A stretch of DNA of 64,000 nucleotides from Channa striata (lineage: Eukaryota; Chordata; Actinopteri; Anabantiformes; Channidae): positions 18,635,672 through 18,699,671 of the forward strand of contig CM065186.1 in assembly GCA_033026295.1 (NCBI GenBank), read 5' to 3'. The stretch's first letter is position 1. Each line of letters opens with the position of its first letter. Under the pieces are notes generated by a model. The model was not told the DNA's origin. It saw nothing but the letters and a program-made list of their open reading frames with translations, and searched no databases. A program made the translations under genes and the position numbers. Positions 38,535 through 51,550 of this stretch are shown here, piece by piece.

Positions 38535-38672
38535 TGCTCATCACCACTTGGAGGAACTAGGGGTTCAGTGTCTTGCCCAAGGACACTTCAACAAGTGACT
38601 GACCCTGTGTAGCAAGTAGGGACTGGGGATTGAACCACTGACCCTGTGGTCTATGGACAACTTGCCTAAATG
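38535..38672 (-). mobile_element. tRNA-derived SINE, tail missing
   Basis: On the minus strand it contains CATAGACCACAGGGTCAGTG, a B-box-like GGTTCAATCC and GTCCTTGGGCAAGACACTGA, matching the SINE at 27884-28085. An extra repeat of ACAGGGTCAGT is present in the middle. The L2-like tail is absent, so the copy is truncated or rearranged. Confidence 0.75.
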
Positions 38673-38969
38673 GTGACACTCCCCCAGAGGAAAGTGGAGT
38701 AAAATTTTAATGCAGGGAAGTCGAAGGATGTTCACACACAAGTCCGCCTCAAAGATGAACCAGAGGTGGCAAAGTGATGCCTCCAATGGAATGCAGTTAT
38801 ACGGTCCGGGAGTTTCCAGGACACTCCGTGTTTGTGTCATGGTGATGCTGTGACACTGGTGAATGCACTGGGATGACAGGAGACAGCCTTTACCAGGCGT
38901 GTTGGGTTAGCTGCCATCCACACACTCTGCTGTTCACCAGCAGTGGTGTTTTATCCAGTCCCACACAGC

Positions 38970-39375
38970 ATGTTACATTTACATTCACATTTACATTTAG
39001 TTTGGCAGACGCTTTTATCCAGAGCGACTTACAAGTGAGGAACAGGCAAGCAATAAAATCTGAGTTAAGGAGAAGAGCGTAAAAGTGAAGTGCTATCAAA
39101 GAAGTGTTACGGATTCATGAGATGCGAGTACTGAAAAAAGAAAAAGCAGGAAGGTGTGTGGTGCTGGGACTATACCAGACGCCGTTCGCTGGCCAGCGCA
39201 GTGGATGGGAGGGGTTGTAGACCTGAATTAATGAGTTTAAGTGAGCGGGAGCTGTTGAGTTGACCACTCTGTGGGCAAGAGACAGAGTTTTGAACTTAAT
39301 CCTTGCAGCCACAGGAAGCCAGTGCAGAGATCTGAAGAGCGGAGTGACGTGAGTCCTTTTTGGCTGGTTAAACAC
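38970..39375 (-). mobile_element. L2-like LINE 3' end
   Basis: The minus-strand frame 39375-39115 encodes HVTPLFRSLHWLPVAARIKF and KTLSLAHRVVNSTAPAHLNS, the hallmark C-terminal segment of fish L2-type LINEs. It is followed by the tail CTTGTAAGTCGCTCTGGATA at about 39034-39015 with TAAATGTAAATG-type repeats near 38995. The tail matches 4090-4190 over about 100 nt including GATTTTATTGCTTGCCTGTT. Confidence 0.8.
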
Positions 39376-39429
39376 ACATGATGGATAATACCAAACTGCC
39401 TTTTCCTCCCTTCATATTCTCTTCACATC

Positions 39430-40070
39430 GAGCAGTGAAGTAGTTGTTTCATATTTACACCAATGATGTTCAGATTTATGGCCCAGTAAAAAATGGTGAC
39501 ACCTCGGATGTCCTGGCTTGTTTATTGGACGTTCATTGTTGGACGTCACGGAACACTCTTCACCTGAGTGACATTAAAACTGAGGTCGTCTTCTTCGGCC
39601 TTCACAGGAAACGTGGGTGTTGTCTATAATTTCAGGCTTTATTTTGAGAAGCAGAAACTGCTTTTATCTATTACTGTCTAGGTTATTACAATAATCACAT
39701 CTATCGCTCGTCTCCAGCTTGTTCAAACTGCAGCTGCCTAATTACAGACAAATTTGAGCAGCAGTGAACACAGTTCTCCTGCCTTTGCTTCACTGCACAG
39801 GTTCCGAGATTGGAGAATTTGACTCATTGTTTGCAAAGCTTTGCATGTTTTGCACCATATTCATTTAGAAACAACACTAAATGCCTCCGTCGATCTACTG
39901 ATCTGAACTTATTCCCAACATCTTGCTGTGTTACAAAAAGGAGACACATGCATTTGCCATTTAAACTCCAGAGTTTTGGAATTTCATCCCCAAGATCAGA
40001 AAATACTGTTTCCTCTTTTAAAACTGTGTAGACAGATGTATGTAGAATTATGTAGAATTCATGATTTATA
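39430..40070 (+). mobile_element. L2-like LINE reverse-transcriptase and C-terminal remnant
   Basis: The frame at 39444-39629 gives FHIYTNDVQIYGPVKNG and LHLSDIKTEVVFFG, corresponding to the YADD catalytic block and the region after it. The catalytic motif reads YTND, so one acidic residue is lost. Similarity continues in shifted frames (ARLQLVQTAAA, then KALHVL) to about 40030. Several stops interrupt it; it is a dead copy in opposite orientation to its neighbour at 38970-39375. Confidence 0.75.
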
Positions 40071-40289
40071 CAATTTATAGCTGCTGCATATATCTTTGCA
40101 GCCAGATTTTGTATATATATCTATATTTTATCATGATGTAATTTTAAAAACATAGCAAAGATTATTATTGTTATTATTCCATAAACTGGTTTTCTGCTTC
40201 AGTTCCCACTTGAATCAACATGATTCAAATAACTAATATTGTATATCATGTTCAACACACATTGTTAAGAAGTGTGATGATGAGCGCAA

Positions 40290-40830
40290 GTAAGCACAAC
40301 AAATAGAGATTTATTGCTGGGAATAGGTGTAGGACGTGTGGCTGGGCTTCAGACAGGTGCTCTGGGAAAACAGGAGACACAGATTAGTAGCAGACAGGTA
40401 CTGGTCACATGTGCACACTAGAACACGGGGCTTACTAATGAACGGATGAGAAGAAGGAATTCTGCAGAGCCAAGGAGAGGGGTCCGTTGCACCTCTGATC
40501 ATCTTAAACCCTATCCAAGATCAAAGCCAGGTGCAAAATCCAGAGATCCAGACAATAGTATCCAGGGGGAGAGGCTAATCTGGTAACTGAAACAAAGTCC
40601 ACAAGGCCAGAGGCGAGCAGGGAACGTCCCAAAAGCCAAAACAGGGTCAGCACCAAAGAGTTCAGTCAGTAGGATAAAGAGCTGGATAGTCGATGCAGCA
40701 CGATCATACAATCAGGGGAGACAGGGCTGCTAAAATAGAACAAGGGACACACAGGTGACATCAATGGTGTTGACTGTGGAGGTAGAACTAGAACTATAGA
40801 GAATGGTGGGACAAGAAGCCCCCAAGTCAA
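40290..40830. mobile_element. transposon-like non-coding repeat of unknown class
   Basis: The text, with phrases such as AGAGATTTATTGCTGGGAA, GGCCAGAGGCGAGCAGGGAA and ACACAGGTGACATCAATGG, resembles LTR-like or non-coding transposon repeats that I recall as common in fish. No coding motif or clear terminal repeat was found, so class and borders are uncertain. Confidence 0.35.
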
Positions 40831-43800
40831 AATAACAGCAGGAAGGGATCACTTTTTTTAGTAAACTTAAGACTCCTGAAGTTCTCCGACTTTATCCTCA
40901 AGCGCTGTATGTAAGGACAAAAATGTCCTAATGACAGCTCCCTATAGGACAAAGTCCAATACTGCTCTGTCCAGAATTGTCCCAAAAGTGAATGGGCACG
41001 ATGACAAATATCTCTTTCTATCAGGCAACCATCACTGTGCTTTTTCTGTGTTGAGATCCACGGTTCGGATGTGCGATGAGTTTCCTATAATGGACCCATC
41101 AATCAAACCAAGCAGAACTTCTCCTGTGAGACACTCCTGACTTGGATGATCTTTCTCTGGGTGACTCTGGGTGACGTCTGGAGCTCACGTGTCCCCACAC
41201 ACGCACCACATGCAAAAGAGCTGAAATGAAATGTTTCCACACACTTTACTGTGTCAGGCAAATCTGCTGATGTGCCTTTCCACTGGCCCAGATGTATTTA
41301 GCTTTACGTGTTAACACCCAGTTAGCCGGGGATGAGACAAACGATGCCATGACATGGTCCTCTGAGGACCAGCTGACATTCTAGAGCAGGAGGGACAAAG
41401 GAAGGATGAGATCCATGTGTGACATCCATCCCGTTCATCCTAAATAAAGTCTGAAATAAAACGACAGTCGTTTTTAATAAGGTGATGGTCCTGTGGGAAG
41501 ATGGAAGAGAAAAGAAGCTCAGACAGGAAGGAAGACAGACACTCACAGGTTTGGGAAAATGCTGAGAGAGTTTCTGGTTGGCCCTCGAACATGAGGGAGG
41601 AACTGAGCTAGAAGTCAGGAGAAGATGGGGAGTGACTGTCCATCGCTGCTGAGCCATAGGATGTAGTGAAACAAGAAAGTTGAACCACCTGAGGCCTCGT
41701 CTCCTGCTGCTAAGAAAAATGTATCTCAACTTACAAAATTCTGATGATCCTGTTTCCGCTGGTTCCGCAAGACAATGTGGGTTTACTTTGAAGTGATGAA
41801 GTCGTCTTGCAGTTGTGGAAATAAAAGCAAAAGAAAAGAAAGGCGTGGCTTCATTTTATTTCACTTACAGTTTGCCGTTCACACCTCCTTGCTAGAGCCT
41901 TTCTGATGTGATGCTCTTTTCATTCACTGCCGTCCAAAAACTATTAATTAAACAAATAATTGTCTGTGTTTTTAACAAACACTGTTTCACACATCGAGAT
42001 TTCTTGTCTTGACCAGTCAACTGCGCATGTGCAACATCTTTGGTGGATTCGTAATGAAGAAACACGTGCACTTGTAGATTCAATCCACGGCGACAGTGAC
42101 TGGATATTCCTGCACCTTTCTGCTGAGGTAAAAACACAGTCCGCTTTTACAAATACTACTGGGAAATGGAAATAGTGGGTCAGTGTCAGCTGCTTGGCCA
42201 GTCTCCGGTACATCTGCAGTCGAATATTGCCACATAAAAGCATATTCAAACAAATATTTCCAAAAGTCCATCCAGACGTACTGACAATCAGTGTTTCTGT
42301 CACTACTGTTACGGGATTTCGATAATCTGAATCAGATCTGATTAAAGGCTCAAATACTAAATGACAGCGTAAAACCTGATGGAAGTGAGCTGTGTTGTTT
42401 TGTTAATTTCTCTAAATCTGATGATCGAGTTTCCCTCAGTGAACAGTGGCTGCATGTTGAATTCACAGCTCTCACATTACGTTGTCTAACATCTATCGGT
42501 ATAAAATTACTGTTTGTCCACAAAGTTTGTTTTGTGCAAATCGAAAATGCATGAAGGAGCAGCTGGATGGAAATGCACTGACTCTTACCCAAGTTCTGTC
42601 AAGGAAATAAAATGGGCTTTTGAACTCCAAACAAAGCTTTTGACATTAATTAACACGGCCCCTCTGGCCTGTACTGACGTTCAGACCGAAGCCAAAGTGA
42701 CAGTGGCTGTAATGAAACGTACGCTGTGAATGATTAATAAAGATTTCTTAATGACTTCACCCAATTAATAAAAGATGAGCTTGTTTTAACCTCCGCCCCC
42801 TGCTGTGCCTCTCCATCCTGTCCCAGCTAGACAGCCAGCGCTCGGTGAAACTCCCAGCTGGGACTGAATGTTTGGGCGGGTGTCTGCTCAGTGAGGCGCT
42901 GCTGGCCATGCAGCACCAACGAGTCTGACGGGGGAGCAGAGCAGCAGGCAGCAGGAGTGGGAGGAGAGGAGGCTTTGTTTAAAAGGATTTAAAGGCCCAA
43001 ACCATCAGTGTGTCAGTTTGTCCCTCCAAACTGTCTGTGGTCCAAAGCCCTGAGCTCGCCAATTTTCAATGAAAGCATCAGTCGTGTGCTCCGAGCGTAA
43101 TAAGTAATTGATGATCCAAACTTTTGGAGTTTTGTATCATTTTATATATAAGCTACTGTGTGGTCCTGACGTGTAACACTGTCTTCATCATCTTTTAAGC
43201 CCACACAAAAAGTAGTGAGTGTGACACACGAGTCCAGCCTCGTCTTCTCTACGTACGGACGGACGTGTGAAGTTTTGATTGTGTTTTATTCTCTGCAGCC
43301 AGAAGAAGCATTTACAGCACGATTCACAATGACGCACATGTAACACACAGCGCACGATGATTAGGATGGTCACCAGGCGAGAGACAGGGAGATGCCTGCA
43401 GGTCCATCATGAAGTCTGTGCCACGACCAAACCAAGCTGAGTGAGCAACTCGTTTTCCTTATCACAACCACAGTCAGACCTGTGGCCGCGGAGCAGCCAG
43501 AAATGTGGACGGTTACAGTGACTGGCAGTCGACGGTGACGGAAAAACTGAGCATGTAGGAGTAAGACAGCTGGACTGACCGAGAACAGACTCCCCCTTCA
43601 TTGTTGTATTATAAGAGTTTAGTGTCTCTGTCTTGTAAGACTTAGTGAGAACAGCACAGATGAGGAGCTGAGGGGTTTGTGACTGCTGTGCCAGGGTTGG
43701 CTTGATTTCCACCTGCAGCTTTTCTTCCACATTTCAGCTTGTGAGTAAAATCCATCCTGCAGTGGTACATCACATAGGATCCATCAGTAGGTTCCAGTTA

Positions 43801-46800
43801 TAAAGCTGAACTGAGTAGTGAGGTGGGGGGAGCTCACTGATAACTACTCAGGCTGAGTTAAAGTATGGTCAGACTTAATTATTTATGAGTTATTGACTTA
43901 TTTAAAAGGCCCCTGCAAGGGCCTTGTAGGAGGCCACTTTGTGTGTCTCACTGTCAGACATCTTTGTTTTATTCACCGTTCTTTCATTTTAGCCATAAGG
44001 AGGAAATAAACGTAAAGTCGCGTAAAGTCACAAGAAAAAAAACGATTAAACCCTTAAAGCCCCGCACCCAAACAAATTCCCTGCTATTTCAGCAAGCCCA
44101 TGTACCGAGCCCCCACCCAGCAGGAGAAATGGGCGGGGACGGGGTAAAGTGTGGGTGGGGTGGGGCTGTGACATGAGCTAATGGCTGTCCACTGGCATCT
44201 GGCTCCTGTGAATACATGCAGCTCATTACAGAGTCAGTGTGTACGTCCCCAGAGAGAGCCGGGGGTGGGGGGGGGTCACTCTGCGATGACAGCAGCATCA
44301 AATTAGCTCCATTACCCTCCACAGTGGGACATTGTCTGCCATTGATTTTTGCTTCACTGCGTTTTCACACTGATGTTCCCTGTGGAAACGATTTGGCCTG
44401 TTGGTTGTTACTTTGTTGGAGATTCACAGCCAACGGCAAGTGTAAGATCACCAGTGAGTTAGAATTACCGACTGGTTTCCATCAAGGGGAGCAGTTTGTC
44501 CTTCGGAGCTCTCAACGACTCTCCAATTAACACAACCAATCAAAAAGTATTAATTAAGTTAGAGAAAATATGATTCAGCAGGGATGGATGACTGAACGAG
44601 TCTATCAGAGCAGGGCGCTGGGCACAGCATGAAACAACCAGGCAGAATTAACACACACACAAAAAGAAAGACAGAAAGAAACAAAAAAGACCAAAGACAC
44701 CCGTGAAATGTGAAAAATACCAAAAACAAAACTACAAAATGAGCTGAATTAGATACAATTTATAAAAATTAAAAATAAATTACCACATTTATGAGTATAA
44801 AGTAGTGAGCAATGTCTGGTCTGTGACTTGTTTTCAGTAAAGGACATGTAGCAAACAAATGTTCGGAGTGTGTGGAGGATGAAATGCTTCTCCTCAGTGA
44901 CGATGTTTTATCCTATAAGAACAATGGGATTTTATCTTGTGCAAGAAATCACCTGATTCATTTTTAATACACACCGCCACAGAAGAAGTTACATTACTGT
45001 TGCTTTGGGGTCCGTTGGCTTGTCATGGGGCTGTACCCTCTGCAAGGCCACATGGAAAACTCTTCACACTGGGCACATATTTGTACATTTTTATGTCCAC
45101 AAATTACTCAAAGAGACCGTCTCCTTAAATCATGCAATTATGCAAATATGTACCTTTTGCTTTTGTCCCCCAAAACGTACCTCGAGGTCCAATAATGAAG
45201 CCAAGGTGACAAATGAATTCAGATTTGACCTTGGGGGACAGAACCAGACTCCTACTGCATCTCTGCGCAGCTTATTTTACCAACATCACCAAGTGTGACC
45301 ACAGGTTTGTTTCTGCTAAAGCAGCTGTGTGATCATTTATTGCTTTCGTATAATTTGTGTCCATATGCATGTAGACAGTACTACAAACACTGTCAGTCCA
45401 TAAAAAGATCAAAGTGTACTGGGCTCAGGATGAGGGGGGCCCTTAAAGAGACTGGAGCTGAAACCACCCGTTTCACAAAGACAGGAAGAAAAAAAAGAAA
45501 AAGAAAAAGAAAAACCTGGTAGGGAATGACCCTGTAGGGATCCAGACGGTCTCAGGATTTAGGGAAATGTTGGCTGCAGTTGGACACGATGAGCATGGTC
45601 TGTTGAACTGTTATGATGGACAAAAGTCAGCTGCAGGCTGCACATGTTAATCACGCGATGTGTCAACAGAAAATGTAAATGTAGGGGGCAAAGAGGGAAC
45701 AGATGGACAATGGACAGGCCAGCGCTGTCCCAACAGAAAGACTTTTTTACTGTTTTTAAAGGCTGTGTAATAAGATGAAAGATGGCAGCCAAAGAAGGAG
45801 GTGCTAAGAGAGAGAGAGAGATGAGGATGAGCTGGACATGATGGATGAGAGTGAAGTGGAAGCTGTTGCCCAAAATAAAGTGCTAAGATGGTCCATGATT
45901 CACAGGGTCTCAGGAGAGGCTGAGCCCAGCCAGACAGATTCAGTGAGCAGGATGATGAAGCGGTCGACACACAAAACACGCAGCCCGTTTTTCAGCGTTC
46001 ATTAGCGTGTGTGAGAAGAAGTGGAATTAGCCGGAAACCACAAACAGTCCAGCTCACGTGGACGACCCAACCGCAGTAACGCTGCAGTCACACAAAGTAA
46101 GGAGCAGAAAACTTAGGAGAATTCAATTTCTGCTATAACAAGTTTTTGGACGATATGTTGACAGAAAGATTAGATATAGTCCACATGTTAACTCGGAAAA
46201 AGTTTCTAGATTTGTGTGGAGCCCAGTGGGCTGTAAGTGAAACTAAGTGACAACTGCTGTAGAATAAAATAACCTAACCTAATCATAACTCAGTGAATAA
46301 AAGTCATTAATAATTTAAGATGTAATGTACTTGTGTTAATAACAATGTTTTCAGATTTGGATTTTCCACAGTTTGGGACTTTGTCAGTGCTCTCCTCTAA
46401 CACAGGGCTGGTTAGGAAGGAACTTTCCTATTTTCCCACACACACCAATCAGGGCTCAATAGCGGTCGCTCAGGTTCTTGACAGCAGTGATCAGCCACGT
46501 GTGGCGTGTGCAGGGTCGACGGCACAATAACAACGGGATTGGTCTGAACGTGTAGTCTTTGTACAGACGCTGGTCATATCTGGTCTGCACACTCTCTGAC
46601 AGCACCTAAGCATCCAGGCCTCGCCCAGCACCCGGTGTGTATTTCCCCACTGTCATCGTTCCAGAAAAGAGCTCTGCACTGTGTGTGCACGCCGTTTATC
46701 ATTTACCAAGTCCCTGCAGAGGTAAGGTTACTTCAGTTCGCCTGTTGTTGTTCAAATGATGGACTCTGTCGAAGGAAATGTAACGGCGTCATTATTTCAC

Positions 46801-47990
46801 CCAGGTGCCACTTAAACTGGGCTGCTGCTCTAAATAGCTACAAAAACCGGTGGGTAATTAGGCCAAGATGTTTTTCCTACTTTGCAGCCTCCTAAGAAGT
46901 CTGCTGACTCTCTGGGAATTGACATTATCAATGCTAATGAATGCTACCACATTACAATCACAATTAGAGCGGCGCTGCCCGTTAAAGAGAGGCACAACAG
47001 CATCAGGGCGGGAGGGAGGCGGCAGTGATCAGCTGGAAAGATGCGTTTATCCCATAGTCTCAAATCAGCCCTGTGATCCTGTAATCATTCAGCTTTGGTT
47101 GGTGACACTCGTTCACTAGCTTCTCTATAATCCCCGTGTGTCTCTTCAAGACTTTGAGCACGAGGTGAAGCAGGCGACAATCTGACAACTAACTACAAAG
47201 TCAGGACACTGTGTCAAATGTAGAAAAGACAGAAAAGACAAGGCAACTATTTGGGAATGATGGTAAATGGTACAGCGACTAAATATTAAATCATACATAT
47301 ATTTATTTTAGAACAATTATTTGTGCAATAAAGGATAAAAAGAAGTGGAACATTCTCACAACTAACTGTAACGGAAAACAGGCAAATTATATGAATAGAT
47401 CATCTCAGGCGACAGAGCGAAGATCATTACTCTGTGAAAACAAAGAATTTAGGGATTTACTGTTGTTCATAATATTAAAATATTCGGAGAATCTGGAGAA
47501 ATGTCTGCAGGCAAATCGCAGTCCAAACCCAGCACTGAGTGGCTGTGAGTTCCGGGTCCTCAGGCAGCTCGGCACTAAAAATAGACACGATTCTGTAGTG
47601 GAAATGACTTCGTGGGCCCAGGAACATCTCTGAGCTTTAGCGTCGGTTTCAGGGAAAGTCTTTTCCAACACAGCTCAGTACTGAAATAGTCCAGGTGTTA
47701 AACAGACCTGTCTGCTGTCCAGACCCGTCACCCACTCAAAACATGATGCACTTAAAATTACAAAAAAATGGGAAAAGCAAGACTGCTTTTGGAATAAAAG
47801 CAATTCATAATTTTCAAAAGTTTCAAATGATTTGTACATCACCGTATTTCAGGGTTCTTGCGTACAGCCGTGGTTCCGTTACACTGGCGTGTGGTTCTGG
47901 ACTGAGCCGGTGCTGCTGTGTCACCCTCATCAAACCCGACGCTGAGTGGAGCTGAGCACGTCATGTTGGAAAGATGTTGATTTTATTAAA
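40831..47990. other. intergenic block without recognised genes
   Basis: No protein-coding exon, RNA gene or transposon was recognised. GA or A-rich runs lie near 44658-44692, 45485-45515 and 45808-45823. A GC-richer patch at about 42820-42980 and a motif cluster at 46921-46970 are the only candidate regulatory stretches noted. Confidence 0.5.
46921..46970. promoter_or_regulatory. candidate neural-type enhancer motif cluster (POU, SOX)
   Basis: The segment holds an octamer-like ATGCTAAT (46931-46938) and a tandem SOX-like pair ACAATCACAAT (46954-46964) ending in ATTA. The combination resembles POU/SOX-responsive elements and lies between two neural genes. Motifs of this length occur by chance, and conservation cannot be judged from one sequence. 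Confidence 0.25.
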
Positions 47991-47996
47991 ATTACT

Positions 47997-48037
47997 ACGA
48001 GGAGACGGTCCATTGGGTCTATGGACCGTCTCCTCGT
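47997..48037. repeat. perfect 17-bp hairpin with 7-nt loop
   Basis: ACGAGGAGACGGTCCAT at 47997-48013 is followed by TGGGTCT and then by its exact reverse complement at 48021-48037. The arms are GC-rich and fully paired. It is too short for a typical microRNA precursor and has no T run beside it like a bacterial terminator. The origin is unknown. Confidence 0.85.
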
Positions 48038-48192
48038 GCGGAGAGGTCTGCATCACCGCAGCATGTAGAAACACTGGGGGAGGTGCTCAACAGCTACAGC
48101 AGAACAAACAGCTACTACTTGAAAAATGCATTGTGGTAAAAGTCTGGCACATCTCATAACTGATTGGTTCAGTCTGCTGGGACCCCTCCAGT

Positions 48193-48290
48193 TCACAATC
48201 GTCCATGGGCCACAGGGTCAGCGGTTCGATTCCAGCTCCCTCATTGTTTCATGACGCTGCTCCCGGTGGGTCGCTGCTGTGTGAAGCTTT
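48193..48290 (+). mobile_element. tRNA-derived SINE head fragment
   Basis: GTCCATGGGCCACAGGGTCA followed by a B-box-like GGTTCGATTCC matches the heads of the SINEs at 27884-28085 and 38535-38672. Body and tail are lost or unrecognisable. Confidence 0.65.
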
Positions 48291-49480
48291 GCCTTTCACC
48301 ATTTCACACCGAGCTTCATACATGTCCTCCTACAGCAAACACAGACAGGGTGTCAGCTGTCGGCCCAAATAAACTGGGACAAACCCTGAAAACTCTAATC
48401 CTGCTGTGCAACATGATCCAAAAAACTGTTTAAACTAAAACTGTCACATGTTTTTTAGTTCAACTCCAGTTTAAGATAAAATTAGGTTCAAACATTTAAA
48501 GCAGCAGTGATGTTGGATTTCCATCAGTCATTTAACAAGGTTAGTATTTACTTCATTTTCTCCAAATGTACGACCCATGTGACACGGGCCTCTCCCACAT
48601 TGCTCCTCCGGCCTGTGACCACACCTCGTAAGCCACAAGAATAACTCAGTCCAGGAGTGATTGAGCCTGAAGCCACTTTGTAGCTTTTAAGCACAGCAAA
48701 CGCTGCCAGCACACCTTTAAACAGCCACCCCCCCGTGAAGAATGAACATTAATGGTGTTTCAGACGGAGCCGTGAGACGTTTTATTATGCTCCTTTTGAC
48801 TAATGAACATCGCGGGACAAATAACACAGATTGATGGTTCAGTGGTGGACAGATTCATCTATAACAGGGACCAAGCTCAGGTCCTGCTAATCAGGTTTCC
48901 TAACACTGGATGAAGTGTCTCGCAGGAGGAGGGTCGACAAAGACGCAGTGGACTTTAAACAAATGGATGACACAAGCCTTCTAATTGACTAATGGCCAAA
49001 AAACAGATGAATGATCTGCTGCGGACACAGATAACGGATCACATTTACATGGACTGCATCCACACAACAACGAGAGATGCTGCAATAGGAAACACGGACA
49101 GAGACACGCTGAAGACGTCCAGTTACAGCTGTTAGAAGGTCCAGTCCACAAAGACATGTGGACCTTGCCCGTTGTGCTTTCTGTTGCCGTCAGGCTGCAG
49201 TTTTGGCAGAGGATCCTTCTTTTAACCCACTATTTACTGTAAAGACAGAAGCTGTGATTGGTCTGTGCCTCTTCAAGCAGCGGCTGAAGTTTTATCGTAT
49301 TGTCCCGGACGAGCTATGAAAATTAATGCAACTAATTACTGTTGCTGAACAATCATAATAAATATCTGAGTAATTATGTAACGACACAACCTAAGTTTAC
49401 TTAAGCAGGACACGAAACCTCAGATGAGTGTAATGGAAAATTTCCATTACTGTTTTTTGATGATTGTTAATCATATTAAG
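48291..49480. other. intergenic block
   Basis: No gene or transposon was recognised in this stretch. Confidence 0.5.
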
Positions 49481-49489
49481 AACATATGT

Positions 49490-49549
49490 TTTGTATGCAT
49501 ATGTATGCATATGTATATATGTATATGCATATATTTGTGTGCATGCATA

Positions 49550-49608
<59 letters not shown>
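49490..49608. repeat. composite ATGC / (GT)n / (AT)n microsatellite
   Basis: Alternating purine-pyrimidine sequence runs through the whole stretch: ATGCATATGTAT-type units, a GT run at about 49555-49592 and an AT run to 49608. Open frames across it are artefacts of the repeat. Confidence 0.9.
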
Positions 49609-50941
<1,333 letters not shown>

Positions 50942-51229
50942 TCCCAGAACAGGTAGCTGATCTGGTTGGCCAACTGGGGCTGCAGCATTTCCCAGTACAG
51001 ACGACATAGAATCTGTGACCACAAGGAGAAGAGACAAACTCGTTGTTTCACATCAAAAGCAACAATAAAAAGTCCGTCTGATGTGTCTGACAGGGCTCTG
51101 AAAACTTCACAGAGCGTTTTTGTGAGTATAAAAGTTACTAGTTGTCTCGCCTACATTGCAGTGTTAGGTTGTAGTGAAGCTCTAGTTTGTGTCTTGGACA
51201 GATTATTTCTTGCTCTCCTTCTCGTTCTC

Positions 51230-51550
51230 ATGTAAGACAGCACAATGGGAAGTGCTTGAGTCTGGGAAAGGCCAGTTTCTGAACAGCATTTGGCCAATTT
51301 GCTTTTCAGGGTGCCATTCTCTCGCTCCACTGCACCTCCACTCTGTGGGTGATAAGCACAGTGTTTTCGAATATCAGTACCCAAAATTTTTCCTACTTCA
51401 TCCATGGCTTGATTGGCAAAATGTGCTCCGTTGTCACTGCTAAGTTTGGTTGGAATTCCCCATCTGGAATTATCTCTGTTAGCAGCTTCCTCTCCTTTAT
51501 CCGACAGAGGCATATCATGTAGTTTCCAGTGCTTATCACCCCAAGTCACG
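51230..51550 (-). mobile_element. retrovirus-like integrase remnant (ERV class I-like)
   Basis: The minus-strand frame at about 51550-51230 encodes part of an integrase core: WGIPTKLSSDNGAHFANQ, then YHPQSGGAVERENGTLK and KLAKCCSETGL. The SSDNG..F and YHPQS.GAVER.NG blocks contain the second catalytic Asp and the Glu of the DDE triad. The style matches class I (gamma/epsilon-like) endogenous retroviruses of fish. The first catalytic Asp, zinc-binding domain, reverse transcriptase, gag, env and LTRs are all absent. Its upstream end abuts a plus-strand Gypsy integrase fragment at about 51550. It cannot be active. Confidence 0.8.
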
